Of a DNA stretch of 51,366 bases, positions 7,765 through 18,214 are shown piece after piece; the stretch's first letter is position 1, and each line of letters starts with the position of its first letter. Where the stretch lies: the NCBI GenBank assembly GCA_018607835.1, contig JABBAS010000031.1:117634-168999 (forward strand), given 5' to 3'. Below the pieces are notes generated by a model. The model did not search any database. It was not told the origin of the DNA and saw only the letters and a program-made list of their open reading frames with translations. The translations under genes were made by a program, and so were the position numbers. The stretch is from Methylobacillus sp. (GTDB lineage: Bacteria; Pseudomonadota; Gammaproteobacteria; Burkholderiales; Burkholderiaceae_C).

Positions 7765-10512
7765 ATGGCTTTTACATTACTTACAAAAATATTCGGCAGT
7801 CGCAATGATCGTTTACTTCGGCAATACCGCAAGACGGTGTCTGCGGTCAATGCACTAGAGTCACAGTACGAAGCCCTAACCGACGATGAGCTAAAAGCCA
7901 AGACGGCGGCCTTCAAAGCGCAACTGGCATCCGGTGCATCCTTGGATAGTCTGATTCCCGACGTTTATGCGACCGTGCGGGAGGCAAGTAAGCGCGTCAT
8001 GAAGATGCGTCACTTTGACGTTCAGATCGTCGGCGCGATGGCTCTCCATCAAGGGAAAGTCGCAGAAATGCGCACGGGCGAGGGCAAAACGCTGACCTCG
8101 ACACTGGCGGTCTACCTCAACGCGCTTGTTGGCAAAGGCGTCCATGTCGTCACGGTGAACGATTACTTGGCCAGTCGCGATGCGGCGTGGATGGGGCGGC
8201 TCTATAGCTATTTGGGGCTGAGTGTTGGCGTCAACCTGCCAGACCTGTCGCGCGAACAAAAGCAAGCCGCGTACAACGCGGACATTACCTACGGAACCAA
8301 CAACGAATTTGGGTTTGACTATCTGCGTGACAACATGGTCTACGCTGCCACCGACCGCGTCGCGCGCCCTTTGCACTACGCCATCGTGGATGAGGTCGAC
8401 TCTATTCTCATCGATGAGGCCCGAACCCCGCTCATCATTAGCGGGCCTGCTGAGGACCACACCAGCACGTATCAGGCCATTAACGCCTTAATTCCAAAGC
8501 TGACGCGCCAAGAGGGTGAGGCTGATCCAAGAACGGGTGAGGGCGTTATTGTCGCCGGTGACTTCACCGTAGACGAGAAGTCTCACCAAGTGCATCTGAC
8601 CGAGCAAGGCCACGAGCATGCAGAGGCGCTGCTCGCAGAAGCGGGCCTTTTGCCAGAAGGTGCTTCCCTTTATGACCCGGCAAATATTGCCTTGATGCAC
8701 CACGTGAGTGGTTCCTTGCGCGCCAACCACCTGTATCACCGCGATCAGCATTACGTCGTGCAAGGCGGCGAGGTCATCATTGTTGATGAATTCACAGGGC
8801 GCCTAATGTCGGGTCGGCGCTGGAGTGATGGCTTGCACCAAGCCGTGGAAGCAAAAGAGGGCGTGAAGATACAGTCTGAAAACCAGACGATGGCGTCGAT
8901 CACGTTCCAGAATTACTTCCGCCTGTATACCAAGTTGTCCGGAATGACCGGTACAGCCGACACCGAAGCGTTTGAGTTCCAGAGCATTTACGGTTTGGAG
9001 ACCGTCGTGGTGCCGCCAAACCGCATCAACCGACGCGACGATCAATTGGACAGGGTCTACAAAACGACGCCCGAAAAATACCAAGCAGCGATTGAAGACA
9101 TTCGCAGTTGCTACGACCGTGGCCAGCCTGTTTTGGTGGGTACCTCGTCGATTGAGAACTCAGAAATTATTGCCAACTTGCTCAAAGAGGCAAATCTACC
9201 CCATGAGGTCTTGAACGCGAAGCAACATGAGCGCGAGGCCGATATCATTGCGCAGGCGGGGCGATTGAAGGCGATTACGATTGCGACCAACATGGCTGGG
9301 CGCGGTACCGACATCGTGTTGGGCGGCAATTTGGAGAAGTTGTTTGCGAATGCGGGTCTGGATGTTGATGATGACACCAGCGAGGCAACAACGGCGTTGC
9401 GTGCGCAGTGGGAGACCGAGCACGAGGCGGTGAAGGCGTTAGGCGGTCTGCGCATTATTGCGACCGAGCGTCACGAGTCTCGCCGTATCGATAACCAGCT
9501 TCGCGGTCGATCTGGGCGCCAGGGCGATCCAGGCTCGTCGCGTTTCTACTTGAGCTTGGATGATTCGCTGATGCGCATCTTCGCTGGTGACCGCGTCCGC
9601 GCCATTATGGATCGCCTCAAAATGCCCGAGGGCGAGGCCATTGAGGCGGGGATGGTCACCCGCAGCATCGAGTCGGCCCAGCGCAAAGTGGAGGCCCGCA
9701 ACTTTGATATTCGCAAGCAGTTGCTTGATTACGATGATGTCTCCAATGACCAGCGTAAGGTGATTTACCAGCAACGCAACGACATTTTGGATGCGACGTC
9801 ATTGCGTGATCAGGTTGCAGGTTTGCGCGAAGGCTGCTTCATTAGTCTGACGAGGCAGTATGTACCGGAGGAAAGCGTTGAGGAGCAATGGGACCTCTCC
9901 GGGCTGGAGCGCGTCCTGCGCGATGACTGGCAGATTGAGGCCGATCTGGCGGCGACTGTCTCAGAAGCCGACGTCATCGATGATGCGGATATCGTGAAAA
10001 TCGTTACCGACAAGGCAGATGCCATGTATGCCACCAAAGTTGAGCGTGTTGGCGACGAGAACTTCACCCAATTCGAACGCATGGTGCTTTTGCAAACGGT
10101 GGATAGTAGCTGGCGCGAGCATCTCAGTGCTTTGGACTATCTGCGTCAAGGTATTCACTTGCGCGGTTATGCCCAAAAACAGCCCAAGCAAGAATACAAG
10201 CGTGAGGCATTTGAACTTTTCGGCTTGATGCTAGACAGCGTACGCGATGAGGTGACGCGTATATTGACCAACGTGCGTATTACCGAGCCCGAGAGTGTGG
10301 ACGCGGCAGCGGCCGCGATCGAGGCACGCGGAGATGATTTGTCGCAAGCACAGTACACAGCGCCGACGGAGACAGGCGAGGCGCAAGATATTACCCAAGC
10401 CTTGTTCAGCGACGGTCCGCGTCTGGATGATGTGCCGCGCGTGGGTCGCAATGACGCATGCCCATGCGGTAGCGGAAAAAAATACAAACACTGCCATGGC
10501 GCGCTTGCCTAA
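7765..10512 (+). CDS. secA: Preprotein translocase ATPase SecA
   Basis: Motor that pushes unfolded preproteins through SecYEG. At 915 residues it is full length. The Walker A motif is M102-RTGEGKT, the DEAD-like motif is D209-E-V-D212, the preprotein cross-linking region follows, and NBD2 carries [18 protein letters not shown] and the [20 protein letters not shown] signature. The C-terminal zinc motif C899-P-C901-GSGKKYKH-C910-H, which binds SecB and lipid, is intact. It starts 55 bases after the T-tract of the upstream terminator; no SecM-like arrest peptide is seen there. Confidence 0.99.
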   Translation: MAFTLLTKIFGSRNDRLLRQYRKTVSAVNALESQYEALTDDELKAKTAAFKAQLASGASLDSLIPDVYATVREASKRVMKMRHFDVQIVGAMALHQGKVAEMRTGEGKTLTSTLAVYLNALVGKGVHVVTVNDYLASRDAAWMGRLYSYLGLSVGVNLPDLSREQKQAAYNADITYGTNNEFGFDYLRDNMVYAATDRVARPLHYAIVDEVDSILIDEARTPLIISGPAEDHTSTYQAINALIPKLTRQEGEADPRTGEGVIVAGDFTVDEKSHQVHLTEQGHEHAEALLAEAGLLPEGASLYDPANIALMHHVSGSLRANHLYHRDQHYVVQGGEVIIVDEFTGRLMSGRRWSDGLHQAVEAKEGVKIQSENQTMASITFQNYFRLYTKLSGMTGTADTEAFEFQSIYGLETVVVPPNRINRRDDQLDRVYKTTPEKYQAAIEDIRSCYDRGQPVLVGTSSIENSEIIANLLKEANLPHEVLNAKQHEREADIIAQAGRLKAITIATNMAGRGTDIVLGGNLEKLFANAGLDVDDDTSEATTALRAQWETEHEAVKALGGLRIIATERHESRRIDNQLRGRSGRQGDPGSSRFYLSLDDSLMRIFAGDRVRAIMDRLKMPEGEAIEAGMVTRSIESAQRKVEARNFDIRKQLLDYDDVSNDQRKVIYQQRNDILDATSLRDQVAGLREGCFISLTRQYVPEESVEEQWDLSGLERVLRDDWQIEADLAATVSEADVIDDADIVKIVTDKADAMYATKVERVGDENFTQFERMVLLQTVDSSWREHLSALDYLRQGIHLRGYAQKQPKQEYKREAFELFGLMLDSVRDEVTRILTNVRITEPESVDAAAAAIEARGDDLSQAQYTAPTETGEAQDITQALFSDGPRLDDVPRVGRNDACPCGSGKKYKHCHGALA

Positions 10513-10550
10513 CTGCTGCTCACCTAACTTTATTTAACTAGAGGGTTGCC

Positions 10551-11780
10551 ATGCCTGTGAATTTGATTCCGCCGACGGCCGCGGATGTACTGGCGGTGCC
10601 AGGGGTTCGTTGGGGTGTTGTGGAGGCGGGTATCCGCAAGGCTAACCGCAAAGATGTCAGTGTTTGTGTCCTTCCTCAGGGCGCGCGCGTTGATGCGGTG
10701 TTTACGCAGAACCGTTTCTGTGCGGCTCCGGTGCAGGTGTGTCAAACGCACCTCGCGTCTGGCGCGGAGATTCGTGCGTTGGTCATCAACACGGGGAATG
10801 CGAATGCGGGTACCGGCCAAGCCGGTCTGCGCGATGCACGCGCAATGGCTGAAGCCGGTGCGAAGGCCTTGGGTCTCCATGTCGAGCAGGTTCTGCCGTT
10901 TTCAACGGGCGTTATCTTAGAGCCCCTGCCCATCGCGCGTGTTGTCGCGGGTATTGCGAAAGCAGCGGAGGCGCTGTCAGAAGCAAATTGGTTGACAGCT
11001 GCCCAGGGCATCATGACGACCGACACGCAGCCCAAGGCCTGCAGTCGGCAATGTGTGGTGGCGGGTCAGACCGTCACGGTCACTGGGATCGCCAAAGGCG
11101 CTGGCATGATTCGGCCCAACATGGCCACGATGTTGGGTTTTGTCGCGACAGACGCACAGATTGACCCAAAGGCGATGGTCGGTTTAGCGAAGACCTTGGC
11201 CGATCAGTCCTTTAACCGTGTGACGGTAGACGGGGACACCTCGACCAATGACAGCTTCGTGGTGATGGCGACCGGACAAGCCGGCAACGACGCCATCACC
11301 GATTGGGCGGTGAGCGATGCGGCCGTGTTGTTGTCCACCCTCAAAGACGTTGCGCGAGATTTGGCACACGCCATTGTGCGTGATGGCGAGGGGGCCACCA
11401 AATTCATAACGATCCAAGTGAATGGTGGGCGCAATACAGACGAGTGCTTAAAGGTTGCCTATGCAGTCGCTCACTCGCCCTTAGTTAAGACGGCATTTTT
11501 TGCCAGCGACCCCAACCTCGGACGTATTTTGGCGGCGGTAGGCTATGCCGGTGTGGACGACCTGGATGTCAACGGGGTAGATGTCTACCTAGACGACGTG
11601 CAGGTAGCCCATCAGGGCGGCTTGTTCGCTGGCTATACCGAAGCCCAGGGAGCGGCCGTCATGGTGAAATCCGATATAACGGTGCGCATTGACTTGGGAC
11701 GTGGCGATGCGCGCGATACCGTTTGGACTTGTGACTTTAGTCATGACTACGTTTCTATCAATGCGGATTACCGCAGTTAA
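10551..11780 (+). CDS. argJ: Bifunctional glutamate N-acetyltransferase / N-acetylglutamate synthase
   Basis: ArgJ transfers acetyl from N-acetylornithine to glutamate, closing the cyclic arginine pathway, and can also use acetyl-CoA. The self-cleavage site is A-T193-M-L-G-F, where Thr193 becomes the N-terminal nucleophile of the beta chain. Other conserved segments are [29 protein letters not shown] and [23 protein letters not shown] precedes the ATG. The TAA stop shares one base with the ATG of the next gene. Confidence 0.97.
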   Translation: MPVNLIPPTAADVLAVPGVRWGVVEAGIRKANRKDVSVCVLPQGARVDAVFTQNRFCAAPVQVCQTHLASGAEIRALVINTGNANAGTGQAGLRDARAMAEAGAKALGLHVEQVLPFSTGVILEPLPIARVVAGIAKAAEALSEANWLTAAQGIMTTDTQPKACSRQCVVAGQTVTVTGIAKGAGMIRPNMATMLGFVATDAQIDPKAMVGLAKTLADQSFNRVTVDGDTSTNDSFVVMATGQAGNDAITDWAVSDAAVLLSTLKDVARDLAHAIVRDGEGATKFITIQVNGGRNTDECLKVAYAVAHSPLVKTAFFASDPNLGRILAAVGYAGVDDLDVNGVDVYLDDVQVAHQGGLFAGYTEAQGAAVMVKSDITVRIDLGRGDARDTVWTCDFSHDYVSINADYRS

Positions 11781-12694
11781 TGGTTGCCTTTATGTCGCAA
11801 ACAGATACGTTACTTACTGAGCTAATTAAGCGTGCAGACCAGCTGCTCGAGGTGCTGGGCAAACAGCAGCAGGGTACGGGCATCGAGCCCCCCGATTGGG
11901 CTGCCAGTGTCGCCTTTCGCTACCGTCGATTTCGAAACGGCCGCGCTGCTTTGGTGCCTGTCTCGCATGTCGCAACCATGCGGTTAGACGACCTGAAAGA
12001 GATTGACGATCAAAAGGAAAAAATCCAACGTAACACCGCGCACTTTATGGCGGGCTTACCCGCCAACAACGTCCTCTTGACCGGTGCGCGTGGGACGGGA
12101 AAGTCATCGTTAATCAAGGCGTGCTTAAACACCTATAGCGGAGATGGCTTACGCTTGATTGAGGTGGATAAGTCCGACCTCATCGACTTGCCAGACTTGA
12201 TCGATACCGTTGCGGGTCGGCCTGAGCGCTTCATTGTGTACTGTGATGACTTGAGCTTTGATGATGGTGAGCCCGCGTACAAAGCCCTCAAATCGATTTT
12301 GGACGGAACGGTATCCGCGGCCGGTGCCAATGTACTGATTTACGCGACCAGTAATCGACGCCATCTGTTGCCCGAGTACATGAGTGAAAACGCGACGTAT
12401 ACGCATACCGCCGATGGTGAGGTGCACCCAGGTGAGGGCGTTGAAGAGAAAATATCCCTGTCTGAGCGCTTCGGCCTGTGGATTAGCTTTTACCCATTTT
12501 CTCAAGATGAATACATCGCTATCGCCAACCAATGGTTGCTTAGCTTTGGCGTCCCCGAGACCCTGCTTGAGGCGGCGCGTCCGCAAGCCTTATTGTGGGC
12601 GCTAGAGCGCGGGTCACGCAGCGGTCGTGTGGCCTACCAGTTTGCCCGTGACTTTGCTGCGAATCAGCAGGCGGGCAATAGCCCCGGCGCGTGA
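11780..12694 (+). CDS. DUF815-type AAA ATPase
   Basis: A P-loop ATPase of the family annotated as DUF815 in proteobacteria (304 residues). Walker A is G102-ARGTGKS. Walker B-like YCDDLSF is near residue 154, followed by TSNRRHLLPEYM as sensor. A helical N-terminal segment precedes the ATPase core. The substrate is unknown. The start codon overlaps the argJ stop by one base; an in-frame ATG at 11792 is an alternative. Its stop overlaps mutT by 4 bases, so argJ, this gene and mutT are probably one operon. Confidence 0.85.
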   Translation: MVAFMSQTDTLLTELIKRADQLLEVLGKQQQGTGIEPPDWAASVAFRYRRFRNGRAALVPVSHVATMRLDDLKEIDDQKEKIQRNTAHFMAGLPANNVLLTGARGTGKSSLIKACLNTYSGDGLRLIEVDKSDLIDLPDLIDTVAGRPERFIVYCDDLSFDDGEPAYKALKSILDGTVSAAGANVLIYATSNRRHLLPEYMSENATYTHTADGEVHPGEGVEEKISLSERFGLWISFYPFSQDEYIAIANQWLLSFGVPETLLEAARPQALLWALERGSRSGRVAYQFARDFAANQQAGNSPGA

Positions 12695-13179
12695 CAACAC
12701 AAGGCAAGCAGTCTAGCGAGGTGCTGATGGTGGCACCCGAGGTGCACCGTCGCGATGAGGGGGTGGCTGCGTCGCGCACCCTAACGGAGGTGGCGGTGGG
12801 TATTGTGCAGCGGTCTGATGGCCAGTACCTATTGACGACCCGACCACAAGGGAAAGCATACGCAGGGTACTGGGAGTTTCCTGGTGGCAAGCTAGAAGCG
12901 CAGGAGAGCGTTGTCGCCGCCTTGCGTCGCGAGTTACAGGAAGAAATAAACATCACCATTGCGGATGCCGAAATGGTGCGTACCGATGTGGTTGACTACC
13001 CGCACGCACTGGTCCGGTTACATTTTTGCTTGATAACCCAGTGGTCGGGTGAGATACAGATGCGAGAGCAGCAAACGTTTGCTTGGAGCGACTTACCGAC
13101 CGCGCTAAGCCCCATCCTACCCGGAACGGTTCCCGTCTTAGCTTGGCTGGCAACCGTGGGCAAGCTGCCAAAATCTTAG
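12691..13179 (+). CDS. mutT: Nudix hydrolase, MutT-like 8-oxo-dGTP diphosphatase
   Basis: Sanitises oxidised guanine nucleotides. The Nudix box starts at G65 and fits G-x5-E-x7-REUxEExGU, with RRELQEEINI as its core. WEFPGGKLE and the N-terminal VAVGIVQRSDGQYLLTTRPQGK match MutT. The length is 162 residues with the GTG start at 12691, which overlaps the upstream stop (GTGA); an internal ATG at 12727 would give 150 residues and still keep the whole domain. It is the last gene of the argJ group and converges on yacG. Confidence 0.9.
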   Translation: MTTQGKQSSEVLMVAPEVHRRDEGVAASRTLTEVAVGIVQRSDGQYLLTTRPQGKAYAGYWEFPGGKLEAQESVVAALRRELQEEINITIADAEMVRTDVVDYPHALVRLHFCLITQWSGEIQMREQQTFAWSDLPTALSPILPGTVPVLAWLATVGKLPKS

Positions 13180-13225
13180 ACCGCCGACTTGATCAAGCCC
13201 TGTTAGAGCCAGCAGCCCCGGTTGC

Positions 13226-13432
13226 TTAGTTGGGCGCGTCTAGATCACTCAGCGGGTCTGTTTCGGGAGCAGGTACGCGAAAGGTCTCGCTTGCCCACGC
13301 GCCAAGGTCTATGTTTTTACAGGCTTCGCGACAAAATGGTCGGAAAACATTGCTCTGCGCGTACAGGCTATCGCCGCCGCAGGTAGGACATTTGACGATG
13401 GTTTCCCGAATCGGTGGTGGCGCCTCGTTCAT
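13226..13432 (-). CDS. yacG: DNA gyrase inhibitor YacG
   Basis: Small zinc protein of 68 residues that inhibits DNA gyrase in E. coli. The zinc ligands C15-x2-C18 and C34-x3-C38 are present with the family segment FRPFCREACKNIDLGAWA. The C-terminal tail is acidic and flexible, as in the family. It lies after zapD in the conserved coaE-zapD-yacG order. Confidence 0.95.
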   Translation of the reverse strand: MNEAPPPIRETIVKCPTCGGDSLYAQSNVFRPFCREACKNIDLGAWASETFRVPAPETDPLSDLDAPN

Positions 13433-13459
13433 AGCGGTTATTTTGAAAATGTGGGTGGA

Positions 13460-14215
13460 TCAGCTGCAAAGACTGATGACGAAATCGACATCCGTTTTCA
13501 CTGTTTGCATTTTTTGATGCGCGTCGCATTGCATGATGCGCACTGACAGCAGTAGGCGGTTGGCGCTAATTTCTGGCACGAAGTCGCTCTCACCGCGCAG
13601 TTCAATACGTACCAAGCCGATGCTACGCCCATGTGGCAAATTTTGCTGGTAGGTCCCCGCTTTCGCCACCACCGATTGCGGCGAAGAACTGTCTCGGAGC
13701 AAGCCTAAACACAAGGCCAGCGCCGATTGAATCGGCTTGAACGAGGCCATCCAGCTATCCAGGTCTGCGCGGCGCCGTGACGCGTCGCGGTGCAACCAGT
13801 TGTGATAGGCGGGCAAATCAAACTCGCAGGTGCCCGCAGGGATACCCATACGTCCGCGCAACGCCATCAAAAAATCAGACTCGTTCAGGGCCTGCCCTGG
13901 CTTTCCCACCACGCCACTCACGCCTTTGTAGGCGCTATCAAGTGCAACGAGTAGGTCGTTTAGCGCCTTGCGGTTGATATTCGGGTTCTCGGCGTAGCCT
14001 GATAAGACCCCCTTCTGCCTGTCTATATCCTTGAGCAAGTCGCCGCGTATGTCGGCGCGCGAGCCGATGTCCATCAGCTCAAACAAGGTTTGAAGCGCAA
14101 AGTGGTGGTCATTAGCCTCAACGCCTGCCTGCAATGTGCTTAAACGGTTCAGTAAGCGCTCGACACGCAAGTACGTGCGTACGCGCTCGTTGATAGGGTA
14201 CTCGTAGGTAATCAA
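13460..14215 (-). CDS. zapD: Cell division protein ZapD
   Basis: FtsZ-associated protein that bundles protofilaments in the cytoplasm. The N-terminal segment YEYPINERVRTYLRVERLL matches the ZapD family start, and the remaining residues keep the helical then beta-rich arrangement. The 251-residue length is typical. The start is an unusual TTG at 14215: an in-frame TGA lies four codons upstream and no ATG or GTG is available before the conserved N-terminus. A GAG just upstream gives only a weak ribosome site. Confidence 0.92.
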   Translation of the reverse strand: MITYEYPINERVRTYLRVERLLNRLSTLQAGVEANDHHFALQTLFELMDIGSRADIRGDLLKDIDRQKGVLSGYAENPNINRKALNDLLVALDSAYKGVSGVVGKPGQALNESDFLMALRGRMGIPAGTCEFDLPAYHNWLHRDASRRRADLDSWMASFKPIQSALALCLGLLRDSSSPQSVVAKAGTYQQNLPHGRSIGLVRIELRGESDFVPEISANRLLLSVRIMQCDAHQKMQTVKTDVDFVISLCS

Positions 14216-14261
14216 GGGCTCAGGTCACTTGGTTTGTTGGGTCATATTGACGGCACCCCAA

Positions 14262-14861
14262 TCATATCCCGAGATGCTGTAGGCAGTGCGTTACCTGCTG
14301 CGCTAAGACATCTTGTGACATACCGTCATTAAAGACCACTATGTCGGCGGCGGCTAGGCGCATCGCTCGGCTGGCTTGTTGCTGGATGATCGCCTCAATG
14401 GCCTCGCGGCGCAGGCCGCTGCGGCGTATGACCCGTTCAATTTGAGTCTCTTGCGCACAGTCAACCACCCACACCAAATGCACGCGTTGCCGCCAGCGAG
14501 GTGACTCGACCAATAGCGGGACATCGCAGACCACCACCTCGCTGGGTGCGTCAGCGATGGCTGCCTCGGTGTGGGTATGGATTAAGGGATGAAGAATCGC
14601 CTCTAGTCGCTTCTTTTCAACGGGGTTGGCGAACACCCAGTCGCGCATACGGCCCCGGTCCATTTCACCGGTGGGCGAAATAAACGCATCGCCGAAGGCT
14701 TGCCTGATGGCTGGTATGGCCAGGCCATCGGCAAGCGTCAGCGCGCGCGCGATGGCGTCTGCATCGATGATGCTTAGACCATGCGTAGCCAATAAACCGG
14801 CGACGGTGCTTTTACCGCTGCCGATGCCGCCTGTCAGTCCCCAAATACGTTTATGCCCCAT
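14262..14861 (-). CDS. coaE: Dephospho-CoA kinase
   Basis: Last step of coenzyme A synthesis, phosphorylating the 3'-hydroxyl of dephospho-CoA. The P-loop is G11-GIGSGKST at the N-terminus; D(A)DAIAR follows, and CDVPLLVES and RVIRRSGLRREAI carry the lid and CoA-domain features. ATG 14861 starts immediately before the first strand. An in-frame ATG at 14894 would add 11 residues and overlap pilD, and I consider it less likely. It lies just upstream of zapD (46 bases) and just downstream of pilD. Confidence 0.95.
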   Translation of the reverse strand: MGHKRIWGLTGGIGSGKSTVAGLLATHGLSIIDADAIARALTLADGLAIPAIRQAFGDAFISPTGEMDRGRMRDWVFANPVEKKRLEAILHPLIHTHTEAAIADAPSEVVVCDVPLLVESPRWRQRVHLVWVVDCAQETQIERVIRRSGLRREAIEAIIQQQASRAMRLAAADIVVFNDGMSQDVLAQQVTHCLQHLGI

Positions 14862-14880
14862 TGCGCTATTGTGACCTAGC

Positions 14881-15735
14881 TCAGGGCCAAACATGGACCG
14901 CTAAAACGGCAGCTGCCAACGCTAGAAATGGGCCGAAAGGAATGGCCCCATCGGGGACGTTCCGGGCGACGGGTTTGACGTGTGCAGACCCGCGTTGCCA
15001 TAGACCGAATACAACGCCGCCCAATGCAGCGCCCATGAGCACCCAAGGCAGTAGTTGCCAGCCCAACCACGCCCCAAGGCCGGCAAGCAGTTTGGCGTCT
15101 CCTCCGCCAAAGCCCATGCGCCCGGTTAAGCGGTAAAAAATGTAACCAACGGCGGTGAGGGTTCCCCAACCCACCAAGGCGCCAATGCCGGCACTTAGCC
15201 CATCGGTGGGCCCATGACCCAGCATACTGAGGAGCAAACCGGCGGCCAAAAATGGCAGTGTGAGTACATCGGGCAACCAAAAACTCCGCCCGTCTATGCA
15301 GGCCATGCACAGCAGGACCAACCCCCATAGCCCCCACATCGCGGCGAGCGCTGGTTGAGACTGAAAGTGCAGCCAACAAAGGGCAAACCAGGCGGCGGAG
15401 GCACATTCGATGAGTGGGTAAAGACACGATATGACGCCGCGGCAGTGTCGACAGCGGCCTCGTTGCCAGCAATAGCTTAGCAGCGGGAGGAGTTCGATGG
15501 CCGTCAACGTGTGTAAGCAATGAGGGCATTGCGAGCGCGCGCCGCTAGGTCCAGAAGCTGGGGGTAGCGGGGGTGTCGCATGGTGGGTGCCTGCGGCGTC
15601 GTTGCGGGCGCATTCGCCCGCGTAGGTCTTATCCAGCCACGCAGGCAGACGCACGATGAGGACGTTGGCCGCGCTGCCAAGAACCAAGCCGAGCGCGGTG
15701 AAAAGCAGCAGTTCAATGGTTTCAAGCGCGAACAT
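14881..15735 (-). CDS. pilD: Prepilin peptidase / N-methyltransferase (A24)
   Basis: Membrane protease that cleaves type IV prepilin-like signal sequences and methylates the new N-terminus. Two CxxC pairs, C70/C73 and C95/C98, form the cytoplasmic zinc site. The catalytic aspartates are D148 (in ACIDGR) and D213 (in MGFGGGDAKLL), matching the FGxGD motif. Several transmembrane helices are visible over 284 residues. The ATG at 15735 overlaps the pilC stop in a TAATG arrangement, which favours it over the longer frame from 15768. Confidence 0.93.
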   Translation of the reverse strand: MFALETIELLLFTALGLVLGSAANVLIVRLPAWLDKTYAGECARNDAAGTHHATPPLPPASGPSGARSQCPHCLHTLTAIELLPLLSYCWQRGRCRHCRGVISCLYPLIECASAAWFALCWLHFQSQPALAAMWGLWGLVLLCMACIDGRSFWLPDVLTLPFLAAGLLLSMLGHGPTDGLSAGIGALVGWGTLTAVGYIFYRLTGRMGFGGGDAKLLAGLGAWLGWQLLPWVLMGAALGGVVFGLWQRGSAHVKPVARNVPDGAIPFGPFLALAAAVLAVHVWP

Positions 15736-16970
15736 TAAATGGTTTGTCCAATTTGAAAAATCGGCCAATACATGGCCAACACCATGGTACCCACGATGAG
15801 ACCAAGGATCAAAATGGCGATGGGTTCTAGTAGGCTGGCCCAGAGTTTGAGCGATCGGTCGGCTTCATCTGACAAGGCGTTAGCGGCATTATCGAGCAGT
15901 TGGTCAAGTTTCCCCGTCGCTTCTCCCACCGCACAGAGTTGCACCAGCAAGGGCAAGACACGACCACTGCCTCGCAATGAGGTATGCAGGGGCACGCCCT
16001 GCTCAACATCATTTTTGGCCTGGGCAGCGATGGCGCGAAAGCTTGCAGACTGCAGGGCAGCTTGTAGGTGGCTGAGCGCACTGCGCAAGGGCAGACCCGC
16101 TTGCAACAGACTGCTGAGTGTCTGCGCGAAAGCGGCGCTGTGCGTTGTGAGAAGCCACGTGCCCACACGGGGCAGCAAGAAGAGTATGCGTTCTAGTCGG
16201 AGTTGACCGCGTAGGCTTTGGTTCTGGCGATGCATGAGGTGCCACAACAGCCCACTACCCATTAGCAGCAGCCAACCGTGCGACCGCAAGTCGGCTGACA
16301 ATTGAATAAGCTGTTGGGTTAACCATGGCAAGGGTATTTTTTCACGGGCGAATTGCGCTTCAAAACCCGGTATCACCCAGACCAAGATCACGCCTATGAC
16401 CATCGCTGCCACGCAGGCAACTACCGTGGGGTAGGTGAGCGCGGCGCGAAGCTGCGCCCGCATGTGCTGCGACTTACGCAAGTGTCCGGCTAAATGACGC
16501 AGTCCGATTGCCAACTGCCCACCTTCCTCAGCCGCGGCGATGACGCCGATGGTGAGCGCATCAAATGCCTTTGGCAATGCAGACAAGGCCTGACTCAGGG
16601 CTTGGCCGCGCTGTAGTTCGGCTTCAATGCGGTGCAGTACAGTGGCGAGCGCATGGCTTGGCCCGGTTTCCTGAAGTAGTGTGATGGCATCAATCAGCGA
16701 CAGACCTGCATCGAGCAACAGACCCAGTTGCGCCACCAGCCACAGCTGGTCTGGTGTGGTCAATGAGGGCGTACGCTTATGGCCAAAGGCGGCGCTTGCC
16801 TGAACCCGAAAGTTGGCAGGAGATAAGGCCCACTCTGCGCGTGATACCGTGACCGCAAACCAGCCCGCGTCCTGTAATTGCCCGCGTAGGGCGTCTGCAG
16901 ATGGCGCGCGCGCGGACCCATGGGTATGCTCACCGGCCCAGCTCTGGGCCGACCACTTAAAGTTGAACAT
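15735..16970 (-). CDS. pilC: Type II secretion / type IV pilus inner-membrane protein PilC (GspF family)
   Basis: Polytopic platform protein on which pilins are assembled, 411 residues. Two repeats of the GspF domain are visible (residues about 70-195 and 280-400), each followed by hydrophobic segments: VVACVAAMVIGVILVW in the middle, LEPIAILILGLIVGTMVLAM at the C-terminus. The start ATG 16970 (MFNFKWSAQSW) overlaps the end of pilB by 14 bases. A longer frame reaching 17219 only extends over pilB and is not used. Confidence 0.9.
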   Translation of the reverse strand: MFNFKWSAQSWAGEHTHGSARAPSADALRGQLQDAGWFAVTVSRAEWALSPANFRVQASAAFGHKRTPSLTTPDQLWLVAQLGLLLDAGLSLIDAITLLQETGPSHALATVLHRIEAELQRGQALSQALSALPKAFDALTIGVIAAAEEGGQLAIGLRHLAGHLRKSQHMRAQLRAALTYPTVVACVAAMVIGVILVWVIPGFEAQFAREKIPLPWLTQQLIQLSADLRSHGWLLLMGSGLLWHLMHRQNQSLRGQLRLERILFLLPRVGTWLLTTHSAAFAQTLSSLLQAGLPLRSALSHLQAALQSASFRAIAAQAKNDVEQGVPLHTSLRGSGRVLPLLVQLCAVGEATGKLDQLLDNAANALSDEADRSLKLWASLLEPIAILILGLIVGTMVLAMYWPIFQIGQTI

Positions 16971-18147
16971 GGCGCGCCAGCTCGTCGTATGACGTGATGC
17001 CGTCCTCGAGTAACTGTAAGCCGCTTTGTAACAAGGTCTTGAGCCCCTGTGCCGAGGCGATGGCTGCAATGGCCTCCGTATCGGCGTTTTGGGTGAGGGC
17101 GTCTCCAATGCGCTTGGTGATGGGGAGCACCTGAAAGATGCCGATGCGCCCCAAGTAGCCATGAACGCACGCCTCACACCCCCGTGCGATGGACAGTCGC
17201 TTTCCAGTCGGGAAGCCACTGCGGGCTAAGCGCGTGCTTTGCTCATAGGTCGGCGTGATGGTTTCTTTGCATAGGGGGCATAGCCGTCGCACCAAGCGTT
17301 GCGCGGTCACTAGACGCACAGACGAGCGAATGTGAAGGGGTGCCAGTCCCATGTGTGTGAGTCTGAGCAATGCCGATGGCGCATCGTTGGTGTGTAACGT
17401 AGACAAGACCAAATGACCGGTTTGCGCTGCCTGTGCAGAAACGGTGGCGGTCAGGTCATCTCGTATTTCTCCCACCATGATGATGTCTGGGTCTTGTCGT
17501 AGGAACGCCCTGAGGGCAGCGACAAAGGTGAGCCCTGCCTTCTCGTTGATCTGTACCTGTTGAATGCCTGCGATGCGCATTTCTACCGGGTCCTCGACGG
17601 CGCAGATATTGACGCTGTCCGCATTGAGGCGGCGCAGGCAACTGTGTAGCGAGCGTGTTTTTCCGCAGCCAGTTGGCCCCGTCATTAGGATCAATCCATT
17701 CGGGGATGCGAGTGCCTCTAGGAGGTGTTGTAGTTGATCGGGTGAGTAGCCGAGGTCAGTCAAGTCCCAGTCGGTTTGCTGCTGACTTAACAGGCGTGCC
17801 ACCAATTTTTCGCCGTGTACGGTGGGGAGTGTGCTGACCCGGCAATCCCACGTGTGTGCGGCGTTGTCTACAAAGTTGAAGCGACCGTCTTGGGGGAGCC
17901 GCTTTTGAGCGATATCCATGCCGGCGTAGACCTTGATGTGTGCGCACAGTGCCTCGCGTGTCCCTAGGTCGACCGCTGCTGCGACGGCGCTCACTGCCGC
18001 AGGTTGACTCAAGACGCCGTCAATGCGTAACCGGCAGCAGAGTCCGGTAGACGTGGGTTCGAGGTGAATGTCGCTGGCGCGCTGCGCACAGGCCACTGTT
18101 AGCAGGTACTGCCACAGGTCGGGGGCGGTGAGTGGGTCGCCATGCAT
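16957..18147 (-). CDS. Short GspE/PilB-type assembly ATPase
   Basis: Secretion ATPase that powers pilin or pseudopilin extension. Walker A is at G158-PTGCGKT, Walker B at D220-PDIIMVGE, with the Asp-box, His-box and a four-cysteine zinc motif (C291, C294, C325, C328; positions counted from GTG 18150, so one less from ATG 18147). It has about 396 residues and begins almost directly with the N2 domain (ASDIHLEP at about residue 25), so the N-terminal MshEN/N1 domain of normal PilB (about 570 residues) is absent. An in-frame TAA at about 18208-18210 blocks any upstream extension. GTG 18150 and ATG 18147 are adjacent. Whether it serves pili, competence or secretion is not clear. Confidence 0.88.
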   Translation of the reverse strand: MHGDPLTAPDLWQYLLTVACAQRASDIHLEPTSTGLCCRLRIDGVLSQPAAVSAVAAAVDLGTREALCAHIKVYAGMDIAQKRLPQDGRFNFVDNAAHTWDCRVSTLPTVHGEKLVARLLSQQQTDWDLTDLGYSPDQLQHLLEALASPNGLILMTGPTGCGKTRSLHSCLRRLNADSVNICAVEDPVEMRIAGIQQVQINEKAGLTFVAALRAFLRQDPDIIMVGEIRDDLTATVSAQAAQTGHLVLSTLHTNDAPSALLRLTHMGLAPLHIRSSVRLVTAQRLVRRLCPLCKETITPTYEQSTRLARSGFPTGKRLSIARGCEACVHGYLGRIGIFQVLPITKRIGDALTQNADTEAIAAIASAQGLKTLLQSGLQLLEDGITSYDELARHVQL

Positions 18148-18214
18148 CACCCACTGTCCCGCACCACCACCAACGCAGCTAGCGTATTTACCCGTTAGGG
18201 CAGGCGGTTACGTC

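Noticed and set aside
7891-8460. 189-codon open frame antisense to secA
   Set aside because: It is the shadow of a long, highly conserved coding frame; no independent domain, start context or homologous pattern is visible.
16971-17219. Extension of the pilC frame upstream
   Set aside because: It lies inside pilB in another frame; ATG 16970 is the sensible start.
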